The notes under the pieces: model-generated | The model's input: the letters and a program-made list of their open reading frames with translations, nothing else | Told to the model about the DNA's origin: nothing | Databases searched by the model: none | Assembly: GCA_021205755.1 (NCBI GenBank) | Contig: JAJPWX010000110.1 | Span: 19,389-83,388 of the forward strand | From: Lachnospiraceae bacterium | Lineage (GTDB): Bacteria > Bacillota > Clostridia > Lachnospirales > Lachnospiraceae | DNA length: 64,000 bases | Reading direction: 5' to 3' | Position numbers and translations under genes: made by a program | Part shown: in pieces, positions 42,306-50,643 of the stretch | Layout: every line of letters starts with the position of its first letter | How positions within the stretch are numbered: the stretch's first letter is position 1

Positions 42306-42322
42306 GTCCTGACTTTATGATT

Positions 42323-43099
42323 TCAACCATGATTTTGAATGGAATCCAGGAACCCCCTCGCACGCTCTGTCGCCGGATGCGCAAAAAACTCCTCCGGTGT
42401 ATTTTCTTCGAGAATCTGCCCTGCATCCATAAACAGAATACGGTCTGCGACACGTCTGGCAAAATTCATCTCGTGCGTAACAACCACCATCGTCATCCCA
42501 TCTCTGGCCAGTTCTGTCATAACGGCCAGAACTTCCCCAATCATTTCCGGATCAAGCGCACTGGTTGGCTCATCAAATAAAATTGCCTTCGGATGCATGG
42601 CAAGAGAACGCGCAATAGCAACCCGCTGCTGCTGCCCTCCGGAAAGCTGTGCGGGCATTTTGTGGGCCTGACTGTCCACACCGACCCGTTTCAGCAGATT
42701 CATTGCCTCCTCCTGTGCTTCCTTTTTGGATTTATGGAGCACTTCGGTCGGACCCATCGTGACATTATCCAGTATTGTTTTATGGGCAAAAAGATTAAAG
42801 GATTGAAACACCATGCCTACCTGTGAGCGAAGCTCCGCCAGCTTTCTGCCCTCTTCGGGCATAGTGACCCCATCAATTCGAATCTCCCCTGAATCAATGC
42901 GCTCCAGACGGTTGATGGTACGGCAAAGCGTAGACTTTCCGGAGCCGGATGGGCCTATGATCACCACCACTTCTCCTTTTTTTACGGAAAGGCTGATATC
43001 CTTTAATACATGCAGTTCCCCGAAATGCTTATCTACATGCTTCAGTTCAATGACCGGAACCTGCCCGGCCGAATCCAAGTTTGTGTGTGTATTTGCCAT
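42323..43099 (-). CDS. Polar amino acid ABC transporter, ATP-binding protein
   Basis: 258-residue ATPase of the GlnQ/GluA class that powers uptake of a polar amino acid. Walker [14 protein letters not shown]-loop VFQSFNLF, signature [16 protein letters not shown], Walker [15 protein letters not shown] and the H-loop [10 protein letters not shown] are intact. ATG 43099 is chosen over the GTG at 43123 for its AAGGGG spacing. Last gene of a four-gene transporter unit. Confidence 0.95.
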   Translation of the reverse strand: MANTHTNLDSAGQVPVIELKHVDKHFGELHVLKDISLSVKKGEVVVIIGPSGSGKSTLCRTINRLERIDSGEIRIDGVTMPEEGRKLAELRSQVGMVFQSFNLFAHKTILDNVTMGPTEVLHKSKKEAQEEAMNLLKRVGVDSQAHKMPAQLSGGQQQRVAIARSLAMHPKAILFDEPTSALDPEMIGEVLAVMTELARDGMTMVVVTHEMNFARRVADRILFMDAGQILEENTPEEFFAHPATERARGFLDSIQNHG

Positions 43100-43119
43100 G
43101 CTGTTTACGCCCCTTCCTT

Positions 43120-43941
43120 TCACAATTGTTGCGCATTTTTCCTGCGCTTTGACAGAGCAACTGAAATTTTATTCAGAGCATAATTGATCAGAATATAGAT
43201 CACCGCCACAACCAGATATACGGAAAGCAGTGCGTCGTAATTGCTGATCAGCACTTTGGCATTCTGCATCAGATCCGCGTAGTTCACAACGTAGGCAAAG
43301 GTAGTATCTTTCAGGACAATCACCAGTTCAGAAATCAACGCCGGAATCACATATCGCAAAGCCTGTGGAAAAACAATCTTAAAAAATACACTTCCGTCCC
43401 GCATCCCCAGAGACAAAGCAGCTTCACTCTGTCCTTTCGGCACTGCGTTTACACCAGAACGCAGAACCTCCGCAACGACTCCGGAGGCTGAAATTGCTAC
43501 GGGTGCTGTGATTTTCCAATACGAAGGAAGCTTCAACCCGAACTGCGGTGCAATCAGGAAGAAAAAATAGATAAACAGCAGTGTCGGAACACCGCGGGTA
43601 AATTCAATCAATGCCCTGCCGATTCCCCGAAGGACTTTATATTTGCTGATTCTCCCGAGCATCATACCCATCCCCAGCGCAAATGCCACTGTCCCGGCTC
43701 CCAGCGCCACCTGGAGTGTTCCAACAAGCCCTCTCCCCAGAAAACGCCATGTCGTATAGCGGGTAAACAATGTCCAATACTTTGCGTCCAACTGACCATT
43801 GACAGCAAACTGCCGGATCACCAGGGTAACGAGTACCGCAATTCCAACCAGAGAAACCGCCGTCACCGCAGTAATTATCTTCCGTGTCTTCGGCCCGGGC
43901 GGTTCATAAATTGCATCTCTTATCGAAACATTCCCACTCAT
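43120..43941 (-). CDS. Polar amino acid ABC transporter permease
   Basis: 273-residue inner-membrane permease with about five helices, of the HisM/GluD type. The EAA loop appears as [24 protein letters not shown]. An N-terminal cytoplasmic extension (about 25 residues) precedes the first helix. Overlaps the second permease gene by 4 nt (ATGA). Confidence 0.93.
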   Translation of the reverse strand: MSGNVSIRDAIYEPPGPKTRKIITAVTAVSLVGIAVLVTLVIRQFAVNGQLDAKYWTLFTRYTTWRFLGRGLVGTLQVALGAGTVAFALGMGMMLGRISKYKVLRGIGRALIEFTRGVPTLLFIYFFFLIAPQFGLKLPSYWKITAPVAISASGVVAEVLRSGVNAVPKGQSEAALSLGMRDGSVFFKIVFPQALRYVIPALISELVIVLKDTTFAYVVNYADLMQNAKVLISNYDALLSVYLVVAVIYILINYALNKISVALSKRRKNAQQL

Positions 43942-44597
43942 CGCATAATCCTCACTTTTTGATCAATTTTGTTTCCCACCAGACCTATTACAACAGCAGT
44001 TGCACAGTAAAAAAACGCAGAAATGACAAAAGCCGTAATGCCGCCGACCGTTCTTGTATTGATGTAGGATACAATGCCTGTCAGGTCGGTCGGGTTCAGC
44101 GGAACCAGAGCCGCCAGAGACGTAGTAAGCATGGTCGCAACCAGCAGATTTGTCATCTGTAAAACAGAAGACCGGAGTGCCTGCGGAAGAATCACATTTT
44201 TCACCATCTGGAAGAAAGTCATTCCCAGAGATCTGGCCGCCTCAATCTGCCCAATGTCAATGGTGTTCATGCCAGCCATCAGATATTCCGAGCAGAAAGC
44301 AGACGGAATCAGTGATGTAGCGATCAGTACGCACGTATAATAAGACCAGAGAAACCCAATGTACGGAAATGCGTACACCAGAAGGATCAGCAAAGCGGCG
44401 CCTGGTATATTACGGAATATCTGGACATAAAAATCTCCGACCAGACGCAGCGGTTTGATCGGACAAATCCGCATAACTGTAATGACTATGCCAATGACAA
44501 AGGCCAGGACAAATGCAAAAAAAGTCAGCTTCCAGGTCATCAAAAGTGCCGACAGATATTTGTCTCCATATTGTGTTAACAGGTCTGATACAGACAT
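43938..44597 (-). CDS. Polar amino acid ABC transporter permease
   Basis: 219 residues with about five helices; EAA loop as IEAARSLGMTFFQMVKNVILPQAL, typical of GluC/HisQ permeases. It forms a heterodimer with the neighbouring permease. The track start at 44771 spans non-coding leader; ATG 44597 has AAAGGAGGGG right before it. Confidence 0.93.
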   Translation of the reverse strand: MSVSDLLTQYGDKYLSALLMTWKLTFFAFVLAFVIGIVITVMRICPIKPLRLVGDFYVQIFRNIPGAALLILLVYAFPYIGFLWSYYTCVLIATSLIPSAFCSEYLMAGMNTIDIGQIEAARSLGMTFFQMVKNVILPQALRSSVLQMTNLLVATMLTTSLAALVPLNPTDLTGIVSYINTRTVGGITAFVISAFFYCATAVVIGLVGNKIDQKVRIMR

Positions 44598-44667
44598 AAA
44601 GCCCCTCCTTTTTGATGTACGAAAGCTTTCGGACAGAAAAGCAAAAGAGGATTGCAAAACTGCGAAT

Positions 44668-44701
44668 AAGGCCCTCAGGGGTACTGTCCTTGAGAGCCTT
44701 T
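44668..44701 (-). terminator. Hairpin between the binding-protein and permease genes
   Basis: On the minus strand GGCTCTCAAGG can pair with CCCCTGAGGGCC around a short loop. No strong U-run. It may act as a partial terminator or stabiliser, letting the binding protein be made in excess. Confidence 0.35.
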
Positions 44702-44802
44702 CTCCATATTGTTCCTGAACATTCAGCAGCAGAGACCTGCATCTGATGACAGGGCATAACCAATCATCCATTGCAATCCGAATCCAAAAGAATCCGTACG
44801 CT

Positions 44803-45750
44803 TTATTCTTCCCCTACAACCGGAGCATCCGGTACCGTGTCAATCCCGGTGCGGTCGCCGAGGCAAATCTGCCACAGCTCCGCCCATGTGCCGTTATCAA
44901 TGATCTCCTGCAGGAATTCATTTACAAACTCTACGCCATCCGAGTCAAGCGGAAGTCCAATACCGTAATTATCCTCTGGTCCGAACACATCTCCCGCAAT
45001 CTCATAGACATCCGGATTCTTTACAATCGCGTTCAAAAGAAGCGTGTAGTCCGTAACATAAGCGTCAACTCTCCCCTGCTCCAGCGCCGTACGAGCTTCG
45101 GTGTCGGTCTCGAACTCCTGTACAGTAGCGTCCGGCGCATACTCAGCCAGAATATCCGGGCCGGTAGAACCAGCCTGAGTTGCGACTACCTTACCTGCCA
45201 GATCATCTACGCCGGTGATCTCTGTATTGCCAGCCACCACAAGCACAGCCTGCTGGGAGGTATAATACGGACCTGCAAAAGAAATCACTTCTTTGCGGGA
45301 ATCCGTAATGGAATAGGTCGCTACTACAACATCTACCTGGTCACTCTGCAGAACTGCCTCGCGGGTGCTCGAATCTACCTGCGTCAGTTCATAAGCAGTC
45401 TCATCTCCCAGAATATACTTGGCAAGGAGCTGATAAAGACCTGCATCGAATCCGCGAAGACTGTCGTCCGTCTCATCCAGCTGGCTGAACAGGAAAGAAG
45501 TCCTCGTACCGCCGACTCTTAACACACCTGCTTCTTTAACAGCGGTCGCCCACTCACTAGAGGCAATCGTATCGTCATCCGCCACAATACCAGAGGCAAT
45601 CAACTCATCAAATGCATCCTTGTCAATCGCCACAGAATTATCTTCTGTCTCGGTTTCAGTTTCGTCCGCAAGTGCATTCGTTCCCAGCGTAAAGCTCAGA
45701 GCCATAGAAAAAGCCAGCGCATACGCCATTATCTTTTTATAAACCTTCAT
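44803..45750 (-). CDS. Polar amino acid ABC transporter substrate-binding protein
   Basis: 315-residue family 3 solute-binding protein, likely for glutamate, glutamine or a related amino acid. The family-3 motif is seen as DDSLRGFDAGLYQLLAKY, with SITDSRKEVISFAGPYY and VVATQAGSTGPDILAEY. The signal peptide (AYALAFSMALSFTLGTNALADE) ends at an ALA-like type I site and has no lipobox Cys, unusual for a Gram-positive binding protein. An acidic spacer follows the cleavage site. First gene of the transporter unit; preceded by its own promoter. Confidence 0.93.
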   Translation of the reverse strand: MKVYKKIMAYALAFSMALSFTLGTNALADETETETEDNSVAIDKDAFDELIASGIVADDDTIASSEWATAVKEAGVLRVGGTRTSFLFSQLDETDDSLRGFDAGLYQLLAKYILGDETAYELTQVDSSTREAVLQSDQVDVVVATYSITDSRKEVISFAGPYYTSQQAVLVVAGNTEITGVDDLAGKVVATQAGSTGPDILAEYAPDATVQEFETDTEARTALEQGRVDAYVTDYTLLLNAIVKNPDVYEIAGDVFGPEDNYGIGLPLDSDGVEFVNEFLQEIIDNGTWAELWQICLGDRTGIDTVPDAPVVGEE

Positions 45751-45771
45751 GATTCATTTCCTCCTCATTCC

Positions 45772-45788
45772 CCTACTTCTTTAGTAGG
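45772..45788 (-). promoter_or_regulatory. Small hairpin in the binding-protein leader
   Basis: CCTACT-TCTTT-AGTAGG, a perfect 6-bp inverted repeat in the 5' untranslated region, 22 bp upstream of the start codon. Confidence 0.4.
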
Positions 45789-45811
45789 AATAGTATGTTT
45801 TACACTTTCTT

Positions 45812-45840
45812 ATCATACACCTTAATGACCAATTCGTCAA
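45812..45840 (-). promoter_or_regulatory. Promoter of the amino acid transporter operon
   Basis: On the minus strand TTGACG, 17 bp, TATGAT, 61 bp before the binding-protein ATG. Confidence 0.75.
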
Positions 45841-45869
45841 GCCCATATACCTACTGTTTTAATATTTTT

Positions 45870-46604
45870 TTATTCTCCCTTGCATCTGTCAAGGAAAAAA
45901 CGATACACCATACGCCCGTCTGCAAGTCTGTCCGTATTTTTATTTCCCGTACCTTCGGCCAGCATGGACAGCGACGATTCTTTCAGAAATCTCTGCATGG
46001 TAAAATCTTTTCCCCCTGAGATAGAAAAACCGCAGCGTTCCGGATGCCACTGGACTGCCCAGATCGGATACTTTCTGTGTGTAAACCCTTCCAGTATGCC
46101 ATCTTCCGCAAACTGATTCAGCACAATCCCGTCGCCGAGTCTGTCTACTGCCTGATGGTGGTGACTGTTGACATATACATGCTCTCCATAGAGATGCGCC
46201 AGCCAGGAGTCTTTGGATGCCACGGCTCCATGCAGGCAATCTCGGGCTCCGTCCCCATTGTGTGTGTCTCGTTCCGCAATATTCTGAACCAGGGAACCTC
46301 CAAAATAAACATTAATCAGCTGCATTCCCCGGCAAACACCCAAAACAGGCTTCTTTGCGCGAATAAACTCCTCCAGCATTTTCATCTGAAGATCATCTTC
46401 AGCATCATTTATACCCTGGCTTCCCAAATTCGGCTGTCCATACCACACAGGATTGACATCACATCCTCCCGGCAGCAAGAGGCCGTCAAAATGCTCTGCC
46501 GAGTCAAACGCTCCTATCACCAGGGGCTCTGCCCCCAGATGTTTTAACACTGCAACATAATTATCCGGTCTATAAGAAAATACCGGTATCGCAATTCTAT
46601 TCAT
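45870..46604 (-). CDS. Peptidase C26 / gamma-glutamyl-gamma-aminobutyrate hydrolase family (PuuD-like)
   Basis: 244-residue class I glutamine-amidotransferase-like hydrolase that may cleave gamma-glutamyl amides. Nucleophile Cys in PVLGVCRGMQLINV, with LLPGGCDVNP upstream and the His-Glu in VQWHPERCGF. SHHHQAVDRLG is also conserved. ATG 46604 follows AGGAGG. Its position directly before a polar amino acid transporter suggests that the released glutamate or amine is linked to that import, which is inference. Confidence 0.9.
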   Translation of the reverse strand: MNRIAIPVFSYRPDNYVAVLKHLGAEPLVIGAFDSAEHFDGLLLPGGCDVNPVWYGQPNLGSQGINDAEDDLQMKMLEEFIRAKKPVLGVCRGMQLINVYFGGSLVQNIAERDTHNGDGARDCLHGAVASKDSWLAHLYGEHVYVNSHHHQAVDRLGDGIVLNQFAEDGILEGFTHRKYPIWAVQWHPERCGFSISGGKDFTMQRFLKESSLSMLAEGTGNKNTDRLADGRMVYRFFLDRCKGE

Positions 46605-47117
46605 ACGATTCCTCCTGAAAATTATGTGTATCATACCACAAGTTTCTCCAGGAGACAATCAAAAGCTTACGGGTACTCTTCCAAATATATTGTCCGGTGT
46701 TTCTGCAAAAGTTCAGCTGAAGTGAAAAGTTTATTTCCACACCAAAATTTGTGATTTTCCGGTGGATTTCACTCTTTCAGGGATTAAAAGCACAGTCAAG
46801 GAGTAAAACTTCATTCCATTTACGCCATCATTTACCCAGTAGAATTGGGTAGGCCATATGGTGTAAGACTGATTTCCACTAGGTTTTTGCTGCGAACGCC
46901 GGAAATACAAGTGGAATTTTGAGTAAGACTGAATTCCACTTGTACCCCCGAGTTGTGGAATTTAAATTTTCATTTCACTCTGCAAAAGTTCACATAAAGT
47001 TTTATCATGTTTCAATTGACATCCGTCTAAAATCACAGTAAAATAAGGAAAACAGCCCAGATAAATATCAAAATGACATACTATGGATACCATCTCCTAT
47101 TTTCAGAGAGGAACAGG
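46605..47117. repeat. Repeat-rich non-coding region
   Basis: About 510 bp without a gene. TCTGCAAAAGTTCA occurs at 46702 and 46979; GTAAGACTGATTTCCACT at 46863 recurs with one change at 46923, 60 bp on; and TACAAGTGGAATT (46906) with AATTCCACTTGTA (ending 46944) forms a perfect 13-bp inverted repeat. More GTGGAATT/ATTTCCAC pieces are scattered around. The pattern suggests a decayed mobile element end or a clustered binding region. The last 100 bp hold the promoter of the next gene. Confidence 0.65.
47016..47044 (+). promoter_or_regulatory. Promoter of the HEETH-motif protein gene
   Basis: TTGACA, 17 bp, TAAAAT, 73 bp before the start codon. Confidence 0.8.
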
Positions 47118-48140
47118 ATGACTTCAACACGCATACATCGGATAAAAAAATATCTGCGTCTTTTCATTTTCATATTTCTATTCTCCCTGCATTTTACGGG
47201 TTTCTTTGGGTCATCCGAATACTCCAGCTTTGTTTTGAGCGCCCAGGCTGCCTCCGCGAGTGTTCCAAGCCTGAATGCCAAAATCACGCAGAATAACATA
47301 TTGAAAATTCTAAACGCATATGATACAGACGGCGCGTATCTTATCAAAAACAGGATCGAGGCTGGCGATAATATCCTGACCTGGTTCGCGGGCTGCTCTG
47401 ACATCTTAAGCGGGATCGATACCGCAGTCCATGAGGAAACCCACATCTATTCCTATGCGGCGGAGAAAAAGGGGAAGGCTGCTTATTACGTGGGCAATCA
47501 GAAAGTCATCTACGTCCCCTATACAGATGTATTTCAGACCGTGGAAATGGCTTCTTCCATCCCTTCGAGTCTCCGTACCTTCCGGTACAGCGCTTATATC
47601 GCAGATCCGAGTGAAAACCTGGCCTCAAATGTAGACGGCATTTACGGCCTGCTGAATGAATTTATGGCCTACCGCTCCGGCATGAACACCATCGTTTCCC
47701 TTTACGACTACCTGATGGATCAGGACGCCGACTGGGATACCTGGATGCTCTTTATCAACGAGTGTGAAAATGACATGCAGGCTTACGCCGAGTTTAAGTA
47801 TTACATCCTGCATTACCTTTACTATGCAAAGCAGAATTATCCTGCCGTTTACAAGGCGATCATTCAGAACACCCAGTTCTGCAAGGCCTACAAAAAACTG
47901 GAAAGCAGTTACGCGAAGCTGATCCGCCAATACCAGAAGGATCTGACAAAGCTGCAGAAGTATTACGCAAAAAAGGGCTACACGCTCACGATCAAAAACA
48001 GCACGATTTCCCTGACTACCCCCGAGAAAAAAACCATCAGTATCTCCCGCTGCTACAGCACGTATCTGAAACTTGAAAAGCAGCTGAACAAAACGCGCTA
48101 TACAAATCTGCACAATAAACTGCTCGCCGGAGTCAGCTGA
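47118..48140 (+). CDS. Secreted protein with HExxH motif, candidate zinc metallopeptidase
   Basis: 340 residues of no family I can name. N-terminal signal peptide (LRLFIFIFLFSLHFTGFFG, then SAQAASAS). It contains HEETH (VHEETHIYSY, about residue 114), a match to the HExxH zinc site, and about 80 residues later NEFMAYRSG, which could supply the third ligand as in gluzincins. The remainder is rich in Tyr, Lys and Leu, with a helical tail (KLIRQYQKDLTKLQKYYAKK). ATG 47118 has AGAGAGG upstream. Monocistronic with a good promoter. Exported to the outside; substrate unknown. Confidence 0.6.
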   Translation: MTSTRIHRIKKYLRLFIFIFLFSLHFTGFFGSSEYSSFVLSAQAASASVPSLNAKITQNNILKILNAYDTDGAYLIKNRIEAGDNILTWFAGCSDILSGIDTAVHEETHIYSYAAEKKGKAAYYVGNQKVIYVPYTDVFQTVEMASSIPSSLRTFRYSAYIADPSENLASNVDGIYGLLNEFMAYRSGMNTIVSLYDYLMDQDADWDTWMLFINECENDMQAYAEFKYYILHYLYYAKQNYPAVYKAIIQNTQFCKAYKKLESSYAKLIRQYQKDLTKLQKYYAKKGYTLTIKNSTISLTTPEKKTISISRCYSTYLKLEKQLNKTRYTNLHNKLLAGVS

Positions 48141-48198
48141 ATGGCAGCGGCCTGTTGCTCTCACGTAATGTTTTGTTTTTCCTGAACAGCAGACACTT

Positions 48199-48759
48199 TC
48201 ATTTTGAATCAGCATTTTTCTGTATGTTTTCTCTTTCATCAAGGTCACGCTGCAGCGCGTCCAGATAGGGCACCAGAAGTCCGCCCCGCGGATGAATGTA
48301 ATAATTCTGGTCAAGCTCCACATAGCGGAAGCTCTTTCGCCCACCATTCTGTGCACGGTTCCAGAATTTCATCATGTCACGGTAGGGCAAATAAAACAGT
48401 TCGTTTCTCACACTGAAAAACAGGATCAAAAAAGAAATCCCGCCCTGCTCCTCAAAGCGGGTCATAAATTCCACCTGATGCGGATGGATATTCTGGAGTG
48501 CAAAAGTATCTATCGTACATTCCTTGGCGTCAAAGCAGACCGGGAGTCCCTGCACCACGCCGATGTAATCGACCGTACTCTTCTGTTCAAAATAGGCGAG
48601 CGTAATGTGGCGCTCATCTTTATCAATTTTCAGCGGCGTGATCGGCGTCGGTATCTTCTGAATCAGCGCAAGCTTCTTCTCCAGATAAACCTCATTGGTT
48701 CGATTGATCAGCTCCTCCAGAGTTGAACCGCGCAGGCCGCGCGTATTCCAGGTCGCCAT
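48199..48759 (-). CDS. recU: Holliday junction resolvase RecU
   Basis: 186-residue endonuclease that resolves four-way DNA junctions in Firmicutes. The N-terminus NTRGLRGSTLEELIN and the active-site region STVDYIGVVQGLPVCFDAKEC match the family; the common ExK is DAK here, as FDAKE. HQVEFMTRFEEQGGISFLILFF is conserved. ATG 48759 follows AGGAGG; the track start at 48861 overlaps the preceding gene. In many relatives it neighbours a penicillin-binding protein gene; here it is last in a run of minus-strand genes. Confidence 0.88.
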   Translation of the reverse strand: MATWNTRGLRGSTLEELINRTNEVYLEKKLALIQKIPTPITPLKIDKDERHITLAYFEQKSTVDYIGVVQGLPVCFDAKECTIDTFALQNIHPHQVEFMTRFEEQGGISFLILFFSVRNELFYLPYRDMMKFWNRAQNGGRKSFRYVELDQNYYIHPRGGLLVPYLDALQRDLDERENIQKNADSK

Positions 48760-48791
48760 ATGATTCCTCCTGCTGTTTCCAGTACTTTTTT

Positions 48792-49946
48792 CTACAAATT
48801 CCGCTTTCGAGTCCTGTTTTCGCTCTGATCCGTCCAAGACAGATGCCGCTGAGTTATGCAAGTGTGATCGGTAACCATCAGAGTCTCAAACACTTCCGGC
48901 AGCGGAGCGCAAAAAGACTTCCCGGACAGATAAGAGAGCGCCCCCTCTATCTGCGGAAATTCCAGCCGATAGGCATGCAGCAGCTGGCTGTGTATGCCGT
49001 GGGAGTGTGCAAATGCCTTGTTTTTCACCGGATTCCCGTATTTGGGATCGCCGAGAATCGGATGTCCGACACTTGCCAGATGCGCACGGATCTGGTGGCT
49101 CCGGCCGGTAATCAGGTGAACCTCCAGAAGTGTCAGTCCATGTGCGGCGAAAAGCACATGGTACTCGGTCTCAATCGGCTTCGCCCCCTTGGATGGCGCA
49201 TTTGTCACCGTCACTGTATTTGTTCGCTCATCCTTTTGCAGATATCCGCGCAGGTGACTGTCGGCATGCAATTCCCCGCAGACAACGCAGCGGTAATATT
49301 TGCGCACCGTCCGCTCTTTCAAAAGCCGGTTCATGGTCTGAAGACCCGCGAGACTCTTTCCGGCCACAACCAGGCCGCTCGTATTGCGGTCCAGCCGATT
49401 GCAGATCGCCGGACGGACAAGTTGCATCTGCTCGCGCGTCATAGAATCGGAAGCCAGCAGATACGCGTTCAGATATTCCACCAGAGAAACATCCCCCGGC
49501 GACGCCTTCTGTGAGAGCATCCCCACGGGCTTATTAAACAAAAGAATATGCGCGTCTTCATAAACAATCTCCGGCGGCTGTACGCCTGCGACAAGGGTTG
49601 GAACCTCCGACCGGAGGTGAGACGCAGGTTTTCTGACCGAATCTGTACTTCTCAGAGAATCCGATGCCAGAGAATCGGAATGATCTGGCGCCTGTTCCCT
49701 CTCCTGGACGCCCTGTTGAATTCGTACGCCCCCAAATTTTTCGTATGTCTCCTCGGAGAGAAACAGCTTCACGAGATCATTGGGCTGAAGGATTTCCCTG
49801 CCCTCCGCCTTTTTCCCGTTCAGAGTGATATTCTTTTTTCGAAGCATTTTATAAAGAAAGCTCTTGGGCGCCTCCCGCATATAGCGCGCCAGCAGCTTAT
49901 CCAGCCGCTGGCCGGCGTCCCCCTCCTCTATCCGAATCTGTATCAT
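48792..49946 (-). CDS. RluA/RluC-family pseudouridine synthase
   Basis: 384 residues, modifying rRNA or tRNA uridines. S4 domain (about 15-75, GQRLDKLLARYM...FLYKMLRKKNITLNGKK) then the catalytic domain with the Asp in ICNRLDRNTSGLVV and LITGRSHQIRAHLASVGHPI. Between them is a long linker (about 75-130) with repeated ASDSLR-like units and a segment SHLRSEVPTLVAGVQ encoded by a palindromic DNA stretch (49585-49628). The C-terminus is basic. Start ATG 49944-49946. The next gene upstream is 80 bp away. Confidence 0.9.
   Translation of the reverse strand: MIQIRIEEGDAGQRLDKLLARYMREAPKSFLYKMLRKKNITLNGKKAEGREILQPNDLVKLFLSEETYEKFGGVRIQQGVQEREQAPDHSDSLASDSLRSTDSVRKPASHLRSEVPTLVAGVQPPEIVYEDAHILLFNKPVGMLSQKASPGDVSLVEYLNAYLLASDSMTREQMQLVRPAICNRLDRNTSGLVVAGKSLAGLQTMNRLLKERTVRKYYRCVVCGELHADSHLRGYLQKDERTNTVTVTNAPSKGAKPIETEYHVLFAAHGLTLLEVHLITGRSHQIRAHLASVGHPILGDPKYGNPVKNKAFAHSHGIHSQLLHAYRLEFPQIEGALSYLSGKSFCAPLPEVFETLMVTDHTCITQRHLSWTDQSENRTRKRNL
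49585..49628. repeat. In-frame palindromic insert in the RluA-type gene
   Basis: Outer CCTGCG/CGCAGG and inner ACCTCCG-AC-CGGAGGT arms, nested. It encodes part of the domain linker and leaves the frame open. The nested plan resembles a cruciform or palindromic repeat element. Confidence 0.6.
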
Positions 49947-49965
49947 AATGGTTTTCCTGCTAAAG

Positions 49966-49983
49966 GCTGTTCTGAATAGTTAC
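49966..49983. repeat. Single end of the dispersed repeat
   Basis: GCTGTTCTGAATAGTTAC, 17 of 18 bases the same as the right end of the element at 3222-3270. It lies between the RluA-type gene and the membrane protein gene; no partner end is seen nearby. Confidence 0.65.
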
Positions 49984-50025
49984 GTTTTCCTTAATTCCGC
50001 GAAAGGGAAGCCTGTCCTGCCCATT

Positions 50026-50634
50026 CTACAGCGAAATCGCCAGCAGCGTCTGATAAATCACCTCATCGCGCGACAGCCCCGGATAACGCTCATCCGGGGT
50101 AAAGGAAAGTCCCTCCCGGTATTTTTCCGGATTCTTAGCCAGAACAGAAACCCGCTGTAAATATGGCTTCAGATCCTTCATCACCTTTACCTGCGCCTCG
50201 GTAAATCCGTTCGAAGAAAGCATCTGGCGGATATGTTTTTCCAGATAAGCGATATCCGTCTTTTCATCCGCGGTAAAACAAACCACCTGATCGCCGCAGA
50301 TCACCGCCGCCTCCACCAGGCTCGTATGCTCATAGGCAGTAATCGCCAGCTCATAGCCCACGGTCAGGCTTCCAGCTGCCTGTTTGATTGCGTCATATCT
50401 ATCATCTGGCATCGGACGCTGCATCAGCATCATGATCAGCCCGACCATCGACCGGCAGGCCGGCAGACAGCCAAGAATCGCAATCACCGTAAAAAGATTC
50501 AGCCGCGATTTCACTGTGACATACCCGATGATATAGATGCCGAGCGGCAGAATAAACATCAGCAGCGTCATCAGAAATCTCTTTTTCTTTTCATAGCTGA
50601 TATAACCACGGGTTCCCTTTTTCACTTTCTTCAT
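50026..50634 (-). CDS. Two-helix membrane protein of unknown function
   Basis: 202 residues. Two adjacent transmembrane helices (FLMTLLMFILPLGIYIIGY and LNLFTVIAILGCLPACRSMVGLIMM, about 20-75) form a hairpin near the N-terminus; the rest (about 75-202) appears soluble with no recognised motif. It starts 9 nt after the ygiQ-type gene stop on the minus-strand side, and that spacing suggests co-transcription with it. No function can be given. Confidence 0.7.
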   Translation of the reverse strand: MKKVKKGTRGYISYEKKKRFLMTLLMFILPLGIYIIGYVTVKSRLNLFTVIAILGCLPACRSMVGLIMMLMQRPMPDDRYDAIKQAAGSLTVGYELAITAYEHTSLVEAAVICGDQVVCFTADEKTDIAYLEKHIRQMLSSNGFTEAQVKVMKDLKPYLQRVSVLAKNPEKYREGLSFTPDERYPGLSRDEVIYQTLLAISL

Positions 50635-50643
50635 GAAAAACTG

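Noticed and set aside
42206-42322. T-box or histidine leader peptide before hisZ
   Set aside because: The leader is only about 75 nt after the promoter, and has neither a T-box motif nor a run of histidine codons.
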